Origin: Planctomycetota bacterium
GTDB taxonomy: Bacteria > Planctomycetota > UBA1135 > UBA2386
Direction: 5' to 3'
DNA length: 38,648 bases
Assembly (NCBI GenBank): GCA_020425925.1
Contig: JAGQRB010000549.1
Coordinates: 1-38,648 of the forward strand
Under the pieces are notes generated by a model. That model worked only from the letters and a program-made list of their open reading frames with translations. It made no database searches and had not been told where the DNA came from. Positions 1 through 7,969 of this stretch are shown one piece after another (the first letter of the stretch is position 1; every line of letters begins with the position of its first letter). The translations under genes and the position numbers were made by a program.

Positions 1-412
1 CGAAGACCCGCTCGAGCACGTGGCTGCGTTTGTTGCTGCGGGCGCGGTAGGTGATCCGCTGCGGCTCGTGCGGTCGCAGGGCCGGGGCCAGCCGCGGCGG
101 CTCGGCGCGCATCGTGCGCGGCTCGCCGAGCAGGCACTCGCGCAGCACGAACCGCCCGCGGTGCACGACCTCGATCTGCTCGGTGAACGGTGCCCCGGCG
201 ATCGTCCGGCGCGGCGCGATCCGGATCTCGGTCTCGTGCAGCCGCCGCGGCTTGCTGAAGAAGTCGACCAGCAGCGGCGCCGCGAGCAGCGCGGTCGCGA
301 CGCGCGCGTTCGGGTCTTCACCGAGCCATGCCGCCGCCGCCGCGATGCCGGCGAGCCAGGCGAGGACGCGCCCGCGCAGCGTCAGCTCGGTGTTGGCGAA
401 GGAGGCGGCCAT
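1..412 (-). CDS. DUF58 domain protein, N-terminal part (cut by window edge)
   Basis: The frame opens with ATG at 410-412 on the minus strand and stays open to base 1, giving 137 residues without a stop. The N-terminus reads MAASFANTELTLRGRVLAW and is followed by two hydrophobic stretches (about residues 15-29 and 38-51), as in DUF58 proteins, which begin with a pair of membrane helices. The segment after the helices (about residues 58-135) looks like the beta-rich domain before the DUF58/vWA core, which is missing here. The start lies 7 bases after the MoxR stop, and MoxR-DUF58 is a very common pair thought to act together in envelope or metal-insertion processes. The exact role is unknown. 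The family call rests on membrane topology, partial resemblance and gene order; the diagnostic C-terminal core cannot be seen. Confidence 0.82.
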   Translation of the reverse strand, partial: MAASFANTELTLRGRVLAWLAGIAAAAAWLGEDPNARVATALLAAPLLVDFFSKPRRLHETEIRIAPRRTIAGAPFTEQIEVVHRGRFVLRECLLGEPRTMRAEPPRLAPALRPHEPQRITYRARSNKRSHVLERVF

Positions 413-419
413 CGCGCGG

Positions 420-1352
420 TCAGTCCGGGAGCGGGGTCTCGGCGAGGACCTCGTGCAGCAGGGCCTCGGTGTCGCCGCCGCTGACCGTGCTGATGCGGTG
501 GGCCCACGCCGGCACGAGCAGCGCGCGCACGTCGTCGGGCACGACGAAGTCCCGGCCGTGCAGCCAGGCGCGGGCGCGACAGGCGCGGTGCAGCGCCTGG
601 GCGCCGCGCGTGCTGACGCCGAGCACGGCATCGGTGGTATTGCGCGTGCGCTGCGCGAGCTCGACGACGAACGCGGTCAGCTCGCGATCGCAGCGCACGC
701 CCTGCACCGCACGCCGCGCGGCGGCGACGTCTTCGGCGGTCGCGACCGCCGCGAGCTCCTCGACGACGCGGTGGCCGTCCTCCTGCGCGACGACATCGAT
801 CTCGTTCTCGGTATCGGGATAGCCGAGCCGGACGCGCAGCAGGAAGCGATCGAGCTGGCTCTCCGGCAGCGGGTAGGTGCCGGCCGAGGTCATCGGGTTC
901 TGGGTCGCGATCACGAAGAACGGCGCCGGCAGCGCGTGGGTCTCGCGGTCGACCGTGACGCTGCCTTCTTCCATGCACTCGAGCAGTGCCGACTGGGTGC
1001 GCGGCGGCGTGCGATTGAGCTCGTCGGCCAGCAGCACCGAGGTGAAGACCGGACCCGGGCGGAACGTCAGCTCGCCGGTCCGCGGGTGGTAGACCTGTGC
1101 CCCGACGATGTCGGCCGGCAAGAGGTCGGCGGTGCACTGGATGCGCTGGAACGGCAGGTCCAATGCCCGGGCGAGCGACCTCGCGAGCAGCGTCTTGCCG
1201 ACGCCCGGATGGTCCTCGATCAACAGGTGGCCGCCGGAGAACAGGGTGATCAGCGCGAACTCGATCACCTCCTGCTTGCCCCGGAGCCCTTGGCCGATGC
1301 GGTCGGCGAGCCTATTCGCGAGTTCGGTCATCCGATGCGTTCTCGAGAGCAT
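420..1352 (-). CDS. MoxR-family AAA+ ATPase
   Basis: This is a 310-residue AAA+ ATPase of the MoxR type, a cytoplasmic chaperone-like ATPase that acts with DUF58/vWA partners. The Walker A motif DHPGVGKT is at residues 47-54. Walker B LLADELNR is near 107-114 (D110, E111) and is followed by the MoxR-typical run TPPRTQSALLECMEE. The sensor-1 segment ATQNP and the PLPESQLDRFL stretch are also present. Length matches the family (about 310-330). A second in-frame Met at residue 8 (ATG ending at 1331, MTELANRLADRIG) is closer to the usual family N-terminus and may be the true start. It heads an operon with the DUF58 gene at its 3' end and diverges from the lipoprotein operon, with 145 bases between. 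Family assignment is secure; the substrate is unknown. Confidence 0.95.
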   Translation of the reverse strand: MLSRTHRMTELANRLADRIGQGLRGKQEVIEFALITLFSGGHLLIEDHPGVGKTLLARSLARALDLPFQRIQCTADLLPADIVGAQVYHPRTGELTFRPGPVFTSVLLADELNRTPPRTQSALLECMEEGSVTVDRETHALPAPFFVIATQNPMTSAGTYPLPESQLDRFLLRVRLGYPDTENEIDVVAQEDGHRVVEELAAVATAEDVAAARRAVQGVRCDRELTAFVVELAQRTRNTTDAVLGVSTRGAQALHRACRARAWLHGRDFVVPDDVRALLVPAWAHRISTVSGGDTEALLHEVLAETPLPD

Positions 1353-1497
1353 ACGCGTAGTCGCGGTGGCGGTAAGAGGGCGCGGGGAAAGGGCGCGGTA
1401 AAAGTGCGCGGTGCCGAACGTTGCGAAACGCCCGACCGATTCTTGCGCTGCGGCGGTCGCGCCAAGACAACGGCGGAACCGATAGACGGTTCAGCCG

Positions 1498-2130
1498 ATG
1501 ACACCCGAACTACGACCCATGCGAATCCACCAGATCGTTCCGACCTCCCTGGTCTGCCTCCTCCTGGCCGCGACCGCGTGCCGCGGCACGATCGATCGCC
1601 GCATCGACCCCGACGAGCCCGACCCGGTCGGTGGCGCGAATCTGCGCAGCCAGGACATCGTCACGATGGCCGACGAGATGGCCCGCGACATCAAGGCGTT
1701 CGGCGTGCTGCGCAACGCACCGCCCGGCGAGCAGGTCACGTTCTTCACCGCCGGTCTCGTCAACGAGTCCTCGGATCCGATCAACTCGACGATCATCACG
1801 ACCAAGCTCCGCACCAACCTGTTCAAGGCGTTCGGCGGCCAGGTCACGATCCTCGACCGCAGCCCGGAGGCGCTCGAGGCCGTCAAGCGCGAGCGCGATG
1901 CCAAGCGCAACGGCGCCGTGACGAGCAACGAGAGCAAGCAGGGCAACGTGTTCGGTGCGGACTACGTGCTCAAGGGCCGCATCCAGGATCGCGTGCTGCA
2001 GTCGGGCAAGCGCAAGTCGGCCTACTACCTCGTGACCTTCGAGTTGACCGATCTCGAGACCTCGCGGCTGGTCTGGACCGGCGACTACGAGACCAAGTTC
2101 GACTCCGAGAAGTCGGTCATCGCGCGCTGA
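1498..2130 (+). CDS. LpoB-like outer-membrane lipoprotein (penicillin-binding protein activator family)
   Basis: This 210-residue lipoprotein resembles LpoB (COG3417/PF13036), which in E. coli is anchored in the outer membrane and activates PBP1B. A signal peptide ends in a lipobox (LLAATAC). The conserved domain fills about residues 50-210, with family-like segments ADEMARDIKAF, the predicted strand VTFFTAGLVNESS, KLRTNLFKAF, GADYVLKGRI and the end LTDLETSRLVWTGDYE. Size is close to E. coli LpoB (213). A second ATG at 1519 (MRIHQIVPTSLVC) gives a cleaner signal peptide. The sequence ACGGTT ends six bases before the 1498 ATG, which weakly favours the longer form. It is the first gene of a four-lipoprotein operon; the next start is 2 bases after this stop. 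Planctomycetes usually have few classical PBPs, so the partner may differ. Confidence 0.83.
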   Translation: MTPELRPMRIHQIVPTSLVCLLLAATACRGTIDRRIDPDEPDPVGGANLRSQDIVTMADEMARDIKAFGVLRNAPPGEQVTFFTAGLVNESSDPINSTIITTKLRTNLFKAFGGQVTILDRSPEALEAVKRERDAKRNGAVTSNESKQGNVFGADYVLKGRIQDRVLQSGKRKSAYYLVTFELTDLETSRLVWTGDYETKFDSEKSVIAR

Positions 2131-2132
2131 AC

Positions 2133-3344
2133 ATGACCCGCGCCCTGCTCGTTGCCGGCCTGGGTGTGGTGCTCACCGCGTGCGCCGTCGAGGTGCCGCG
2201 CGTGCCGGTAGACCGCTTCGCGAGCGGCGACGTCGCGGGCGTTGCCGCGGTGATGGAGCAGGCCCTCGTCGACGGCGCGCCCGAGAACGAGGCGCTGATA
2301 CGCAACGTCCTCGGCGAGTGCGAGCTGCTGCGCGGCGACATCGACGCGGCGCACCGGCAGTTCGACGTCGCGGGTCGCATCATGGGCAACTGGTCGACGA
2401 GCGGCGGCGAGGAGTTCGCCGCGATCGTCGGCAGCGAGGGCAGCAAGACCTACAAGGGCGATCCGTACGAGAAGGGCATGAACGCGTTCTACCTCGCGTT
2501 GACCTTCCTCTGGCGCGGCGAGCCCGACAACGCCCGCGCGGCGCTCAAGCGCGGCATCCTCGCCGACGGCGAGGTCGCCGACGAGAAGTACCAGGCCGAC
2601 AACCCGCTGCTGTTCTGGATGGCGGGCCGGATGAGCGTGCTGATGGGGCTCGACGCCGACGCCGAGAGCTTCTTCGCCGAGGCGCAGACGGCTGACGAGT
2701 TCGCCGGCTCGCACGGCTCGGAGTCCGATCGCGAGCACCGCGTGGTCGGCGATCCGCGGCGCGGCAACGTCGTGCTGCTGATCGAGTGCGGCCTCGGGCC
2801 CGAGAAGATCGCGACCGGTCAGTGGGGCGCGCTCGCGCGCTTCCGCCCGGTTTCGTTCCCGGCCGTGACCGCGCGCGTGTCGGTCGGCGGGCAGGAACTC
2901 GCGCCGCCGGCGGTGCTCAACGACGTCTACTACCAGGCCCGCACGCTCGGCGGCACCGAGATGGAGGGCATCCGCGAGGGCAAGGCCGTCTTCAAGACGA
3001 CTTCGCTGATCGCGGGCACGACGCTGCTGCGATCTGCCGGCAAGGCCGAGGACAAGAAGACCCGTACCGCCGTCGCGGCAACGGGCGGCGTGCTGCTGCT
3101 GCTCGGCGCGCTGACGTCGACGAGGGCCGACGTGCGCTGCTGGCCGACGCTGCCGGCAACGGTGCAGGTGCTCTGTGCCGACCTGCAGCCGGGGTCGCAC
3201 GACCTCGTCATCGAGTTCCTCGACCCGGCCGGTCGTCCGCTGCCGGAGCTCCGGCAGGAATGGACGATCGACGTGCCGGAAGGCGGCGAGAGCTGGTTCC
3301 TGTTCCGTTCCCTGCCCGGCCTCGACCGGGCGATTGTGTCATGA
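2133..3344 (+). CDS. COG3014-like lipoprotein
   Basis: This 403-residue protein begins MTRALLVAGLGVVLTACAV, a lipoprotein signal peptide with lipobox LTAC. The N-terminal two thirds look like helical TPR-type pairs, for example YEKGMNAFYLALTFLWRGE and DNPLLFWMAGRMSVLMGLD. The segment GNVVLLIECGLGPEKI is typical of COG3014, an uncharacterised family often found beside LpoB and YcfL. A hydrophobic segment near residues 310-327 (AVAATGGVLLLLGALT) could be a membrane or buried helix. The start is fixed by the lipoprotein signal and lies 2 bases after the upstream stop; the frame is open further upstream, but that extension overlaps the LpoB gene and is not credible. The stop overlaps the next ATG as ATGA, suggesting translational coupling. 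The job is inferred as periplasmic partner of LpoB/YcfL; no biochemical role is known to me. Confidence 0.83.
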   Translation: MTRALLVAGLGVVLTACAVEVPRVPVDRFASGDVAGVAAVMEQALVDGAPENEALIRNVLGECELLRGDIDAAHRQFDVAGRIMGNWSTSGGEEFAAIVGSEGSKTYKGDPYEKGMNAFYLALTFLWRGEPDNARAALKRGILADGEVADEKYQADNPLLFWMAGRMSVLMGLDADAESFFAEAQTADEFAGSHGSESDREHRVVGDPRRGNVVLLIECGLGPEKIATGQWGALARFRPVSFPAVTARVSVGGQELAPPAVLNDVYYQARTLGGTEMEGIREGKAVFKTTSLIAGTTLLRSAGKAEDKKTRTAVAATGGVLLLLGALTSTRADVRCWPTLPATVQVLCADLQPGSHDLVIEFLDPAGRPLPELRQEWTIDVPEGGESWFLFRSLPGLDRAIVS

Positions 3345-3751
3345 CCATCACGATGAAGAAGTACTTCGCTCCCTGCGCGCTGCTCGTGTCGCTCGTCGGC
3401 TGCGCGGCTCCGCCCTACCCGGCCTACGCGATCGAGAACGACGCCGAGCAGGTGGCCAACGTCGTCGTCGCGGACGGCTCGCTGCAGGACGTCGTCCGCA
3501 TCGGCGAGGCGCTCGTCGAGCGCACCCAGGGCGGCGAGCTGCGCGTCATAATCCCGGTTCGAAACATCGACAGCGAGTCGATCCAGATCCTCGCGCAGAT
3601 CAGCTTCCTCGACTCGAATCGCCATTCCATCGGCGATACGAGCAACCGCCAGGTCAAGCTGATCGGAGCCGGCAGCACGGTCGACCTGGACTGGACCTCG
3701 GTGAAGACCGAAGCGTCCGATTACGTCCTGCGCTTGTCCTGGAACAAGTAG
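3341..3751 (+). CDS. YcfL-like (DUF1425) lipoprotein
   Basis: This is a 136-residue lipoprotein with N-terminus MTITMKKYFAPCALLVSLVGC and lipobox LVGC; an alternative start is the Met at 3353. The mature domain is small and beta-rich (LRVIIPVRNIDSESIQILAQ, then ISFLDSNRHSIG), matching the YcfL/DUF1425 pattern of an extended strand ending in an Asn-containing turn and a following 'FLD..G' strand. E. coli YcfL is about 125 residues and its gene lies next to lpoB, so the context supports the call. The ATG overlaps the preceding TGA (ATGA). It probably sits in the outer membrane or periplasm with its operon partners. Sequence similarity alone is modest at this length, so the assignment depends partly on gene order. 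Confidence 0.74.
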   Translation: MTITMKKYFAPCALLVSLVGCAAPPYPAYAIENDAEQVANVVVADGSLQDVVRIGEALVERTQGGELRVIIPVRNIDSESIQILAQISFLDSNRHSIGDTSNRQVKLIGAGSTVDLDWTSVKTEASDYVLRLSWNK

Positions 3752-3759
3752 GTCCCGCC

Positions 3760-4278
3760 ATGAAGTACCCGGCCACGATCGCGATCCTGTTCCTCTCCGC
3801 CGCCTGTGCGGCGCCGTCCTACAGCGCGCGCTCGCGGCCGGTGCCGCCCGGACCCTTGCCGGCGCCCCAGACACAGGTCCAGGCACCGGCAGCATCGCGA
3901 CCGACGGCTTCGCTGCCGGCGACCATGGACGAGGCCGCCACCAGCGCCTGGCTCGAGTCCGAGATCGAGCGTGCGCCGCGGGTCGAGCCGCCGCCGCCGC
4001 CGCCGGTCGAGGTCGTCGAGCCGGCTCCGCGGGTCGAATACGTCGATCGCACGGTCTACGTCGATCGCCCCGCCTACGGTTACGGCCGGGTCTACTACGA
4101 CCCGTACTACGGTTCCTACCGCGGCTACCGCGGCACCTACCGCCGCGGTCCGACGTTCCCGGTCGGGACCGCGGTCGGCGCCGGCATCGGCGCGATCATC
4201 GGGCACCAGCACGGCCACCGCGGCCGCGGCGCCTGGATCGGCGGCAGCCTCGGCTTCTTGTTCGACGCGATGCGGTAG
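3760..4278 (+). CDS. Glycine-zipper lipoprotein, Pro-rich linker
   Basis: This protein has 172 residues. Its signal peptide MKYPATIAILFLSAACAAP carries a lipobox-like SAAC. The middle is low complexity: a Pro/Ala-rich stretch with six consecutive prolines near residues 79-84, then repeated EYVDRTVYVDRPAYG units and a Tyr/Arg/Gly-rich run. The C-terminus (about residues 134-172) has Gly every few residues (GTAVGAGIGAIIG, later GGSLGFLF), a glycine-zipper pattern seen in small outer-membrane proteins and known to insert in or span membranes. It begins 8 bases after the YcfL-like stop and so is the fourth gene of the operon. A role in anchoring or pore-like insertion is only suggested by the zipper. 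No specific family is recognised beyond that. Confidence 0.72.
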   Translation: MKYPATIAILFLSAACAAPSYSARSRPVPPGPLPAPQTQVQAPAASRPTASLPATMDEAATSAWLESEIERAPRVEPPPPPPVEVVEPAPRVEYVDRTVYVDRPAYGYGRVYYDPYYGSYRGYRGTYRRGPTFPVGTAVGAGIGAIIGHQHGHRGRGAWIGGSLGFLFDAMR

Positions 4279-4295
4279 GGCCGACGTTCCGGCGT

Positions 4296-4301
4296 TACGT
4301 T
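4296..4301 (+). promoter_or_regulatory. -10-like hexamer, six bases before a GTG start
   Basis: TACGTT fits TAnnnT and ends exactly six bases before the GTG at 4308. If used, transcription would begin at the G of the start codon and the mRNA would have no leader. There is no purine-rich ribosome site in the 29 bases since the upstream stop. Reading through from the lipoprotein operon is also possible. Confidence 0.45.
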
Positions 4302-4307
4302 GCCCGG

Positions 4308-5537
4308 GTGACCACGCCGACCGTCGCCACGTTCGCCGCCAGGGGCCATCTGATCGACTCGGGCCTCCTGTCCGACACGCTCGAGGCCGTGCAGGCCGCG
4401 GGCGCGACCTATCGCATCGTCCGCCTCGATGTCGGCACCAACCGCCAGGACGAGACCGAGCTCGAGCTCGAGGTCCAGGCGCCGTCCGCGACCGTCTTCG
4501 AGCGCGTCTGCGACGATCTGATGTCGCTCGGTGTCAGCGAGACCGCGACCCAGGACGTGACGCTCGAGGCGGTCGAGGCCGCCGGCGTGGCGCCCGCCGG
4601 CTTCTACTCGACGACGAATCTCGCGACCGAGGTGCGGGTCGACGGCCACTGGATCCCGGTCGGCGACCAACGCATGGACGCGACCGTCGTCGTCGACGGC
4701 GCGAGTGCGCGCTGTGTCAAGCTGCGCGACCTGCAGTCGGGCCAGCGCGTCGTCACCGGCAACGCCGGCGTGCGCGTCAAGCCGAACACCTCGCGCAAGC
4801 TGCAGGAGGGCAAGTTCGGCTTCATGCAGAGCGAGGCGAGCTCGGAGCGGCGGCTGCCGGCGCAGGTCGCCGAGGTCGTGCGCGAATGGCGCCGCGTGCG
4901 GCAGGAGGGCAGGAAGGTGATCCTCGTCGGCGGTCCGGTCATCGTGCACGTCGGCGCCGCGCCGGTGCTCGCCGCGATCGTGCGCGCGGGCCTGGTCGAC
5001 GGTCTGCTGACCGGCAACGCGCTCGCGGTGCACGACATCGAGGCGGCCTACTTCGGCACCAGCCTCGGCGTCGAGCTCGAGACCGGCGTGCCGGCGGTGC
5101 ACGGCCACATGCACCACATGCGCGCGATCAACCGGATCCGCCGCGAGGGCAGCATCGCGAATGCGGTGAAGAGCGGCGCGCTGACGACCGGTGTGATGCA
5201 TGCATGCATCGAGGCCGGCGTGCCGTTCTGCCTCGCGGGCTCGATCCGCGACGACGGTCCGCTGCCCGACACCGAAATGAACCTGATCGCGGCGCAGGCG
5301 CGCTACGCCGAGATCCTGCAGGACGCCGGCCTGGTCGTGATCCTCAGCTCGATGCTGCACGGCATCGGCACCGGCAACATGGTGCCCGCCGAGGTCATGA
5401 CGGTCTGTGTCGACATCCACCCGGCGGTCGTCAGCAAGCTCAGCGACCGCGGCTCGGCGCAGAGCAAGGGCATCGTGACCGACGTCGGCGGCTTCCTCGG
5501 CGAGCTGGCGCGGCAGCTCGGCGTGCTGGGGACCTGA
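4308..5537 (+). CDS. Ornithine cyclodeaminase, archaeal type (TIGR00300 / LOR-SDH conserved region)
   Basis: This 409-residue enzyme matches the TIGR00300 family: archaeal ornithine cyclodeaminase and the C-terminal part of cyanobacterial AgrE/ArgZ, carrying the LOR/SDH conserved domain. The N-terminal domain (about 1-105) starts FAARGHLIDSGLLSDTLE and has the family pattern of two alpha-beta repeats. The rest holds conserved segments such as VILVGGPVIVHVGA, LLTGNALAVHDIE, VHGHMHHMRAINRIR, CLAGSIRDDGPLPDTEMN and LSSMLHGIGTGN. The family converts ornithine to proline and ammonia using tightly bound NAD; the direct substrate here is inferred. The start is GTG at 4308, with no longer in-frame alternative that fits. 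No arginine dihydrolase domain is fused, so it resembles the stand-alone archaeal form. The nearby lipoproteins give no functional link. Confidence 0.86.
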   Translation: MTTPTVATFAARGHLIDSGLLSDTLEAVQAAGATYRIVRLDVGTNRQDETELELEVQAPSATVFERVCDDLMSLGVSETATQDVTLEAVEAAGVAPAGFYSTTNLATEVRVDGHWIPVGDQRMDATVVVDGASARCVKLRDLQSGQRVVTGNAGVRVKPNTSRKLQEGKFGFMQSEASSERRLPAQVAEVVREWRRVRQEGRKVILVGGPVIVHVGAAPVLAAIVRAGLVDGLLTGNALAVHDIEAAYFGTSLGVELETGVPAVHGHMHHMRAINRIRREGSIANAVKSGALTTGVMHACIEAGVPFCLAGSIRDDGPLPDTEMNLIAAQARYAEILQDAGLVVILSSMLHGIGTGNMVPAEVMTVCVDIHPAVVSKLSDRGSAQSKGIVTDVGGFLGELARQLGVLGT

Positions 5538-5620
5538 GAGCGCGGCCGGGCGGCAAGGGCCCCGGTAGTTGCGAGCCGGCCATGAGTCCGGGCCCCGGAT
5601 CGGTCGATGAAGCCCGTGCC

Positions 5621-6766
5621 ATGGGAACCATCGCCGCCGGTCTGTCCGCGTTCCTGCCGCTGCTCGCGCCCCAGGAGCCCGCACCCGCCGCTCCGGTAGC
5701 GGCGCCGGCGGAGATCGTGCTCGCCGCCGAGCTCGACCCGGTGCCGCTCTCTGCGTTCGGCCTCGGCCCGGGCGGTGTCGAGCCGGCCGCGGCGGGTCGG
5801 CGCCCGGCGGCGCTGTGCTGGACCGAGACCGGCTGCACGACGCCCGGCGGCGTACAGATCGAGTGCCTCGGCGCCGGCGTCAAGCTGACGTTCCCGTCGG
5901 AACGCGAGCTGCTGATCGCCCCCGACGGCTTCCTGCACCTGCGCGGCGGTGGTGTGGCAGGTCCGTTCGCGGCCGGCCTCGAACTCCGGCTCGGCGACGG
6001 CGCGGCGGTGCGCGTGCAGCTCTCGCAGGCGCAGCGCCACCGGCTGCGTTCGGTCGAGGTCGCGCACGGCGATCGCGCGATCGAGCTCTGGCGGCGCGGG
6101 CGGCGGGTGCAGCAACACGCGCGCGTCGGCTTCTGGGGCGGCGTGCGGCTGTGCTGCTGCGGTGACGGCGGTGATCTCTATCGCGCGATCGCGCTCGGGC
6201 CGCTGATCACGCTCGAACGCGTGCTGGTGCCCGGCGGTCGCGAGAGCGCGACACCGGCGACACGGCTGGTCGTGCTGACGCGACCCATGCTCGCGGCGCT
6301 CGCCGAGCTGCCGCGCCAGCACCGCACACCCGACCCCGATCTACGCGCCGCGATCGCGGCCGTCGGTCTGGTCGCCGATCGTGCCGACATGATCCTCCCG
6401 CCCGGTGCCGAGCTGCAGCGCGCCGAGCCCGACCAGCTGCGCTGGGTGCTGCGCGGCGGCTACGAGCTCGAACTCGCACTCGAGGGCGACCGCGCCCCGC
6501 GGCTGTCGTTGTTCGCCGGGCAGTCGCTGCGTCCGATGGTCGAATGGGCGATCGCCGGCAACCCGGCCGCGTTCCTCAACAACCCGCACGCCAGCGACCC
6601 CGGCGCCTCGCGCTGGCGCGGCAACGGTGTGCCGCTCGTGTTCACGGTGCCGGAGTTTCAGGTGCGCGACGCGCTGTTCGAACAGCCGCGGGCGCTCGGT
6701 GCGATCCGCGCGCTGGTCGAACGCCGGCCGGTCGTCGGCCGCGCGCGGCCGTCGCCGGGGCGGTGA
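5621..6766 (+). CDS. Secreted protein of unknown function
   Basis: I do not recognise this 381-residue protein. It starts MGTIAAGLSAFLPLLAPQ, a plausible signal peptide, followed by an Ala/Pro-rich stretch. An upstream in-frame ATG at 5582 would add 13 polar residues and weaken the signal. The segment about residues 95-170 (DGFLHLRGGGVAGPF, then LELRLGDGAAVRVQLSQ) has a beta-rich pattern that recalls FecR-like or Ig-like domains, with a Cys cluster LCCCGDGG near residue 185. The C-terminal part is rich in Leu/Arg helices and ends in a basic tail. It lies 83 bases after the cyclodeaminase stop and faces the next gene, whose stop is only 9 bases away. Reality is supported by length, codon bias and the signal peptide. 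Confidence 0.74.
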   Translation: MGTIAAGLSAFLPLLAPQEPAPAAPVAAPAEIVLAAELDPVPLSAFGLGPGGVEPAAAGRRPAALCWTETGCTTPGGVQIECLGAGVKLTFPSERELLIAPDGFLHLRGGGVAGPFAAGLELRLGDGAAVRVQLSQAQRHRLRSVEVAHGDRAIELWRRGRRVQQHARVGFWGGVRLCCCGDGGDLYRAIALGPLITLERVLVPGGRESATPATRLVVLTRPMLAALAELPRQHRTPDPDLRAAIAAVGLVADRADMILPPGAELQRAEPDQLRWVLRGGYELELALEGDRAPRLSLFAGQSLRPMVEWAIAGNPAAFLNNPHASDPGASRWRGNGVPLVFTVPEFQVRDALFEQPRALGAIRALVERRPVVGRARPSPGR

Positions 6767-6775
6767 GCGCCTGCA

Positions 6776-7864
6776 CTACTGCGTCAGCAGCACGCAGGCG
6801 TTGCTGAGCGTGAAGCCCATCGCCGTCGTGTCGATCGCCACGCCCTGGATCCCGATCAGGTAGCCCGGCGCATTGATCGGAACGCCGAAGCCTGTCTGCG
6901 CGGTGCCCGACCCGTCGGTGGCGAACAGACTGTCGCGGATCAGCAGGCCGGTCAGCGGCAGCCATGCCGAGCAGCCGGGAAACAGCGGCGTGCCGACCGG
7001 ATCGACGCCGAGCGACACGAACGTCGCGCCCAGCGCGTTCGCCGGACCCGTCGCGTAGACCAGCGGGATGAAGCTCCCGCCGGTCGCGGGACCGACCCCG
7101 ATGCCCAACAGGAATCGCTGCGACGCCGAACCACCGACGTTGCACGGCAGGCCGAAGTTGCCGGTCTGCCCGGGGTTCAGGTAGCTGATGCGGAGTTCCG
7201 GCGGCATCGCGGCAGCCTCGCGCGAGGCGCAGCGCCGCGACGTCGAGGCCGCGAGCTCGTCGGTCTTGATCAGCCAGCCGAAGTTGGTCGCGGGGTTCGC
7301 GATCCAGTTCTTCAGGTCGGCGACCAGACCGGTCGGCGATCCGGTCGGCGCCGCACCGGTGATCGGCAGCTCGAAGGTGAAGCTCGGCGTCGGATCGAAG
7401 TCGCCGCCCGGGTTGGCCCAGAGCACGTTCGGGAAGTCGCGGTGCAGCCACGTCGTTTCGCCCGCGACCGCAGGTCCGCCGTTGCCGCCGTTACCCGGTG
7501 CCGCGACCGAGCCCTCGAGCCACGGCGAAGTCACGCGGTGCACGAACGCGGTCGTCGGCGCGGTCGCCGAGGTCTGCTCGACGAACAGCACGAGCTCGGC
7601 CGCGAGGATCACGGCGCCGGGCGGCAGCGCACCGGTGAGGTCGAACTGCAGCAGCGCCCGCCGCGCGGCACTGCCGCTGGTGCCGCCGGAGCGGCCGACG
7701 AAGATCGAAGCGCCGCTGCCGTTGGCGAGCGCGCCGGTCGCGCTCTCGTAGAGCGTCGTGTCCTGGACCGGCATCAGGGTCACACCGGACTGAGCCGATG
7801 CGGTCGAGGTGAAGAGCGCGGCGGTAGTGAGAGCCGTCGCGAGGCCGAGAGGATTGGAGGTCAC
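6776..7864 (-). CDS. Secreted DNRLRE-domain protein with planctomycete-type C-terminal domain
   Basis: From the GTG at 7864 this is 362 residues with a signal peptide (LGLATALTTAALFTSTASA). The N-terminal domain (about 28-200) fits DNRLRE, a carbohydrate-binding-like beta sandwich: DTTLYESATG, SIFVGRSGG, RRALLQFDLTGALPPGAVI, then VTSPWLEGS. It is usually found at the surface of secreted proteins. The C-terminal 120 residues (from GLPCNVGG to the end) belong to the domain shared by several exported proteins here, with FPGC and the closing NACVLLTQ. The frame extends to a TTG at 7906, adding a Pro-rich stretch; neither start has a clear ribosome site. It follows the HEAT-like gene on the same strand and is probably co-transcribed with it. 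Ligand unknown. Confidence 0.84.
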   Translation of the reverse strand: MTSNPLGLATALTTAALFTSTASAQSGVTLMPVQDTTLYESATGALANGSGASIFVGRSGGTSGSAARRALLQFDLTGALPPGAVILAAELVLFVEQTSATAPTTAFVHRVTSPWLEGSVAAPGNGGNGGPAVAGETTWLHRDFPNVLWANPGGDFDPTPSFTFELPITGAAPTGSPTGLVADLKNWIANPATNFGWLIKTDELAASTSRRCASREAAAMPPELRISYLNPGQTGNFGLPCNVGGSASQRFLLGIGVGPATGGSFIPLVYATGPANALGATFVSLGVDPVGTPLFPGCSAWLPLTGLLIRDSLFATDGSGTAQTGFGVPINAPGYLIGIQGVAIDTTAMGFTLSNACVLLTQ

Positions 7865-7920
7865 GGGCGGGGTTTCGAGGGGCGGGCCGGGCGAGGATGC
7901 ACTCAACCCCGCGCCGTGGT

Positions 7921-7949
7921 GCCGGTAACCCCGAAAACCCGGTAACCCG
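7921..7949. repeat. Short direct repeat (CCGGTAACCC, twice)
   Basis: Between the HEAT-like gene and the DNRLRE gene, the 10-base unit CCGGTAACCC occurs twice within about 30 bases, separated by CGAAAA. Two same-orientation copies roughly 1.5 helical turns apart could be a protein-binding site near the start of the downstream gene on the minus strand. It is not a hairpin and not followed by a T-run, so it is not an intrinsic terminator. The role is unknown. Confidence 0.4.
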
Positions 7950-7969
7950 GCAACTCGCCGAGGCGCCGG

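Noticed and set aside
51..2132. Upstream extension of the COG3014-like gene into one very long frame
   Set aside because: The extension runs through the antisense of MoxR and the LpoB-like gene and is low complexity. The lipoprotein signal fixes the start at 2133.
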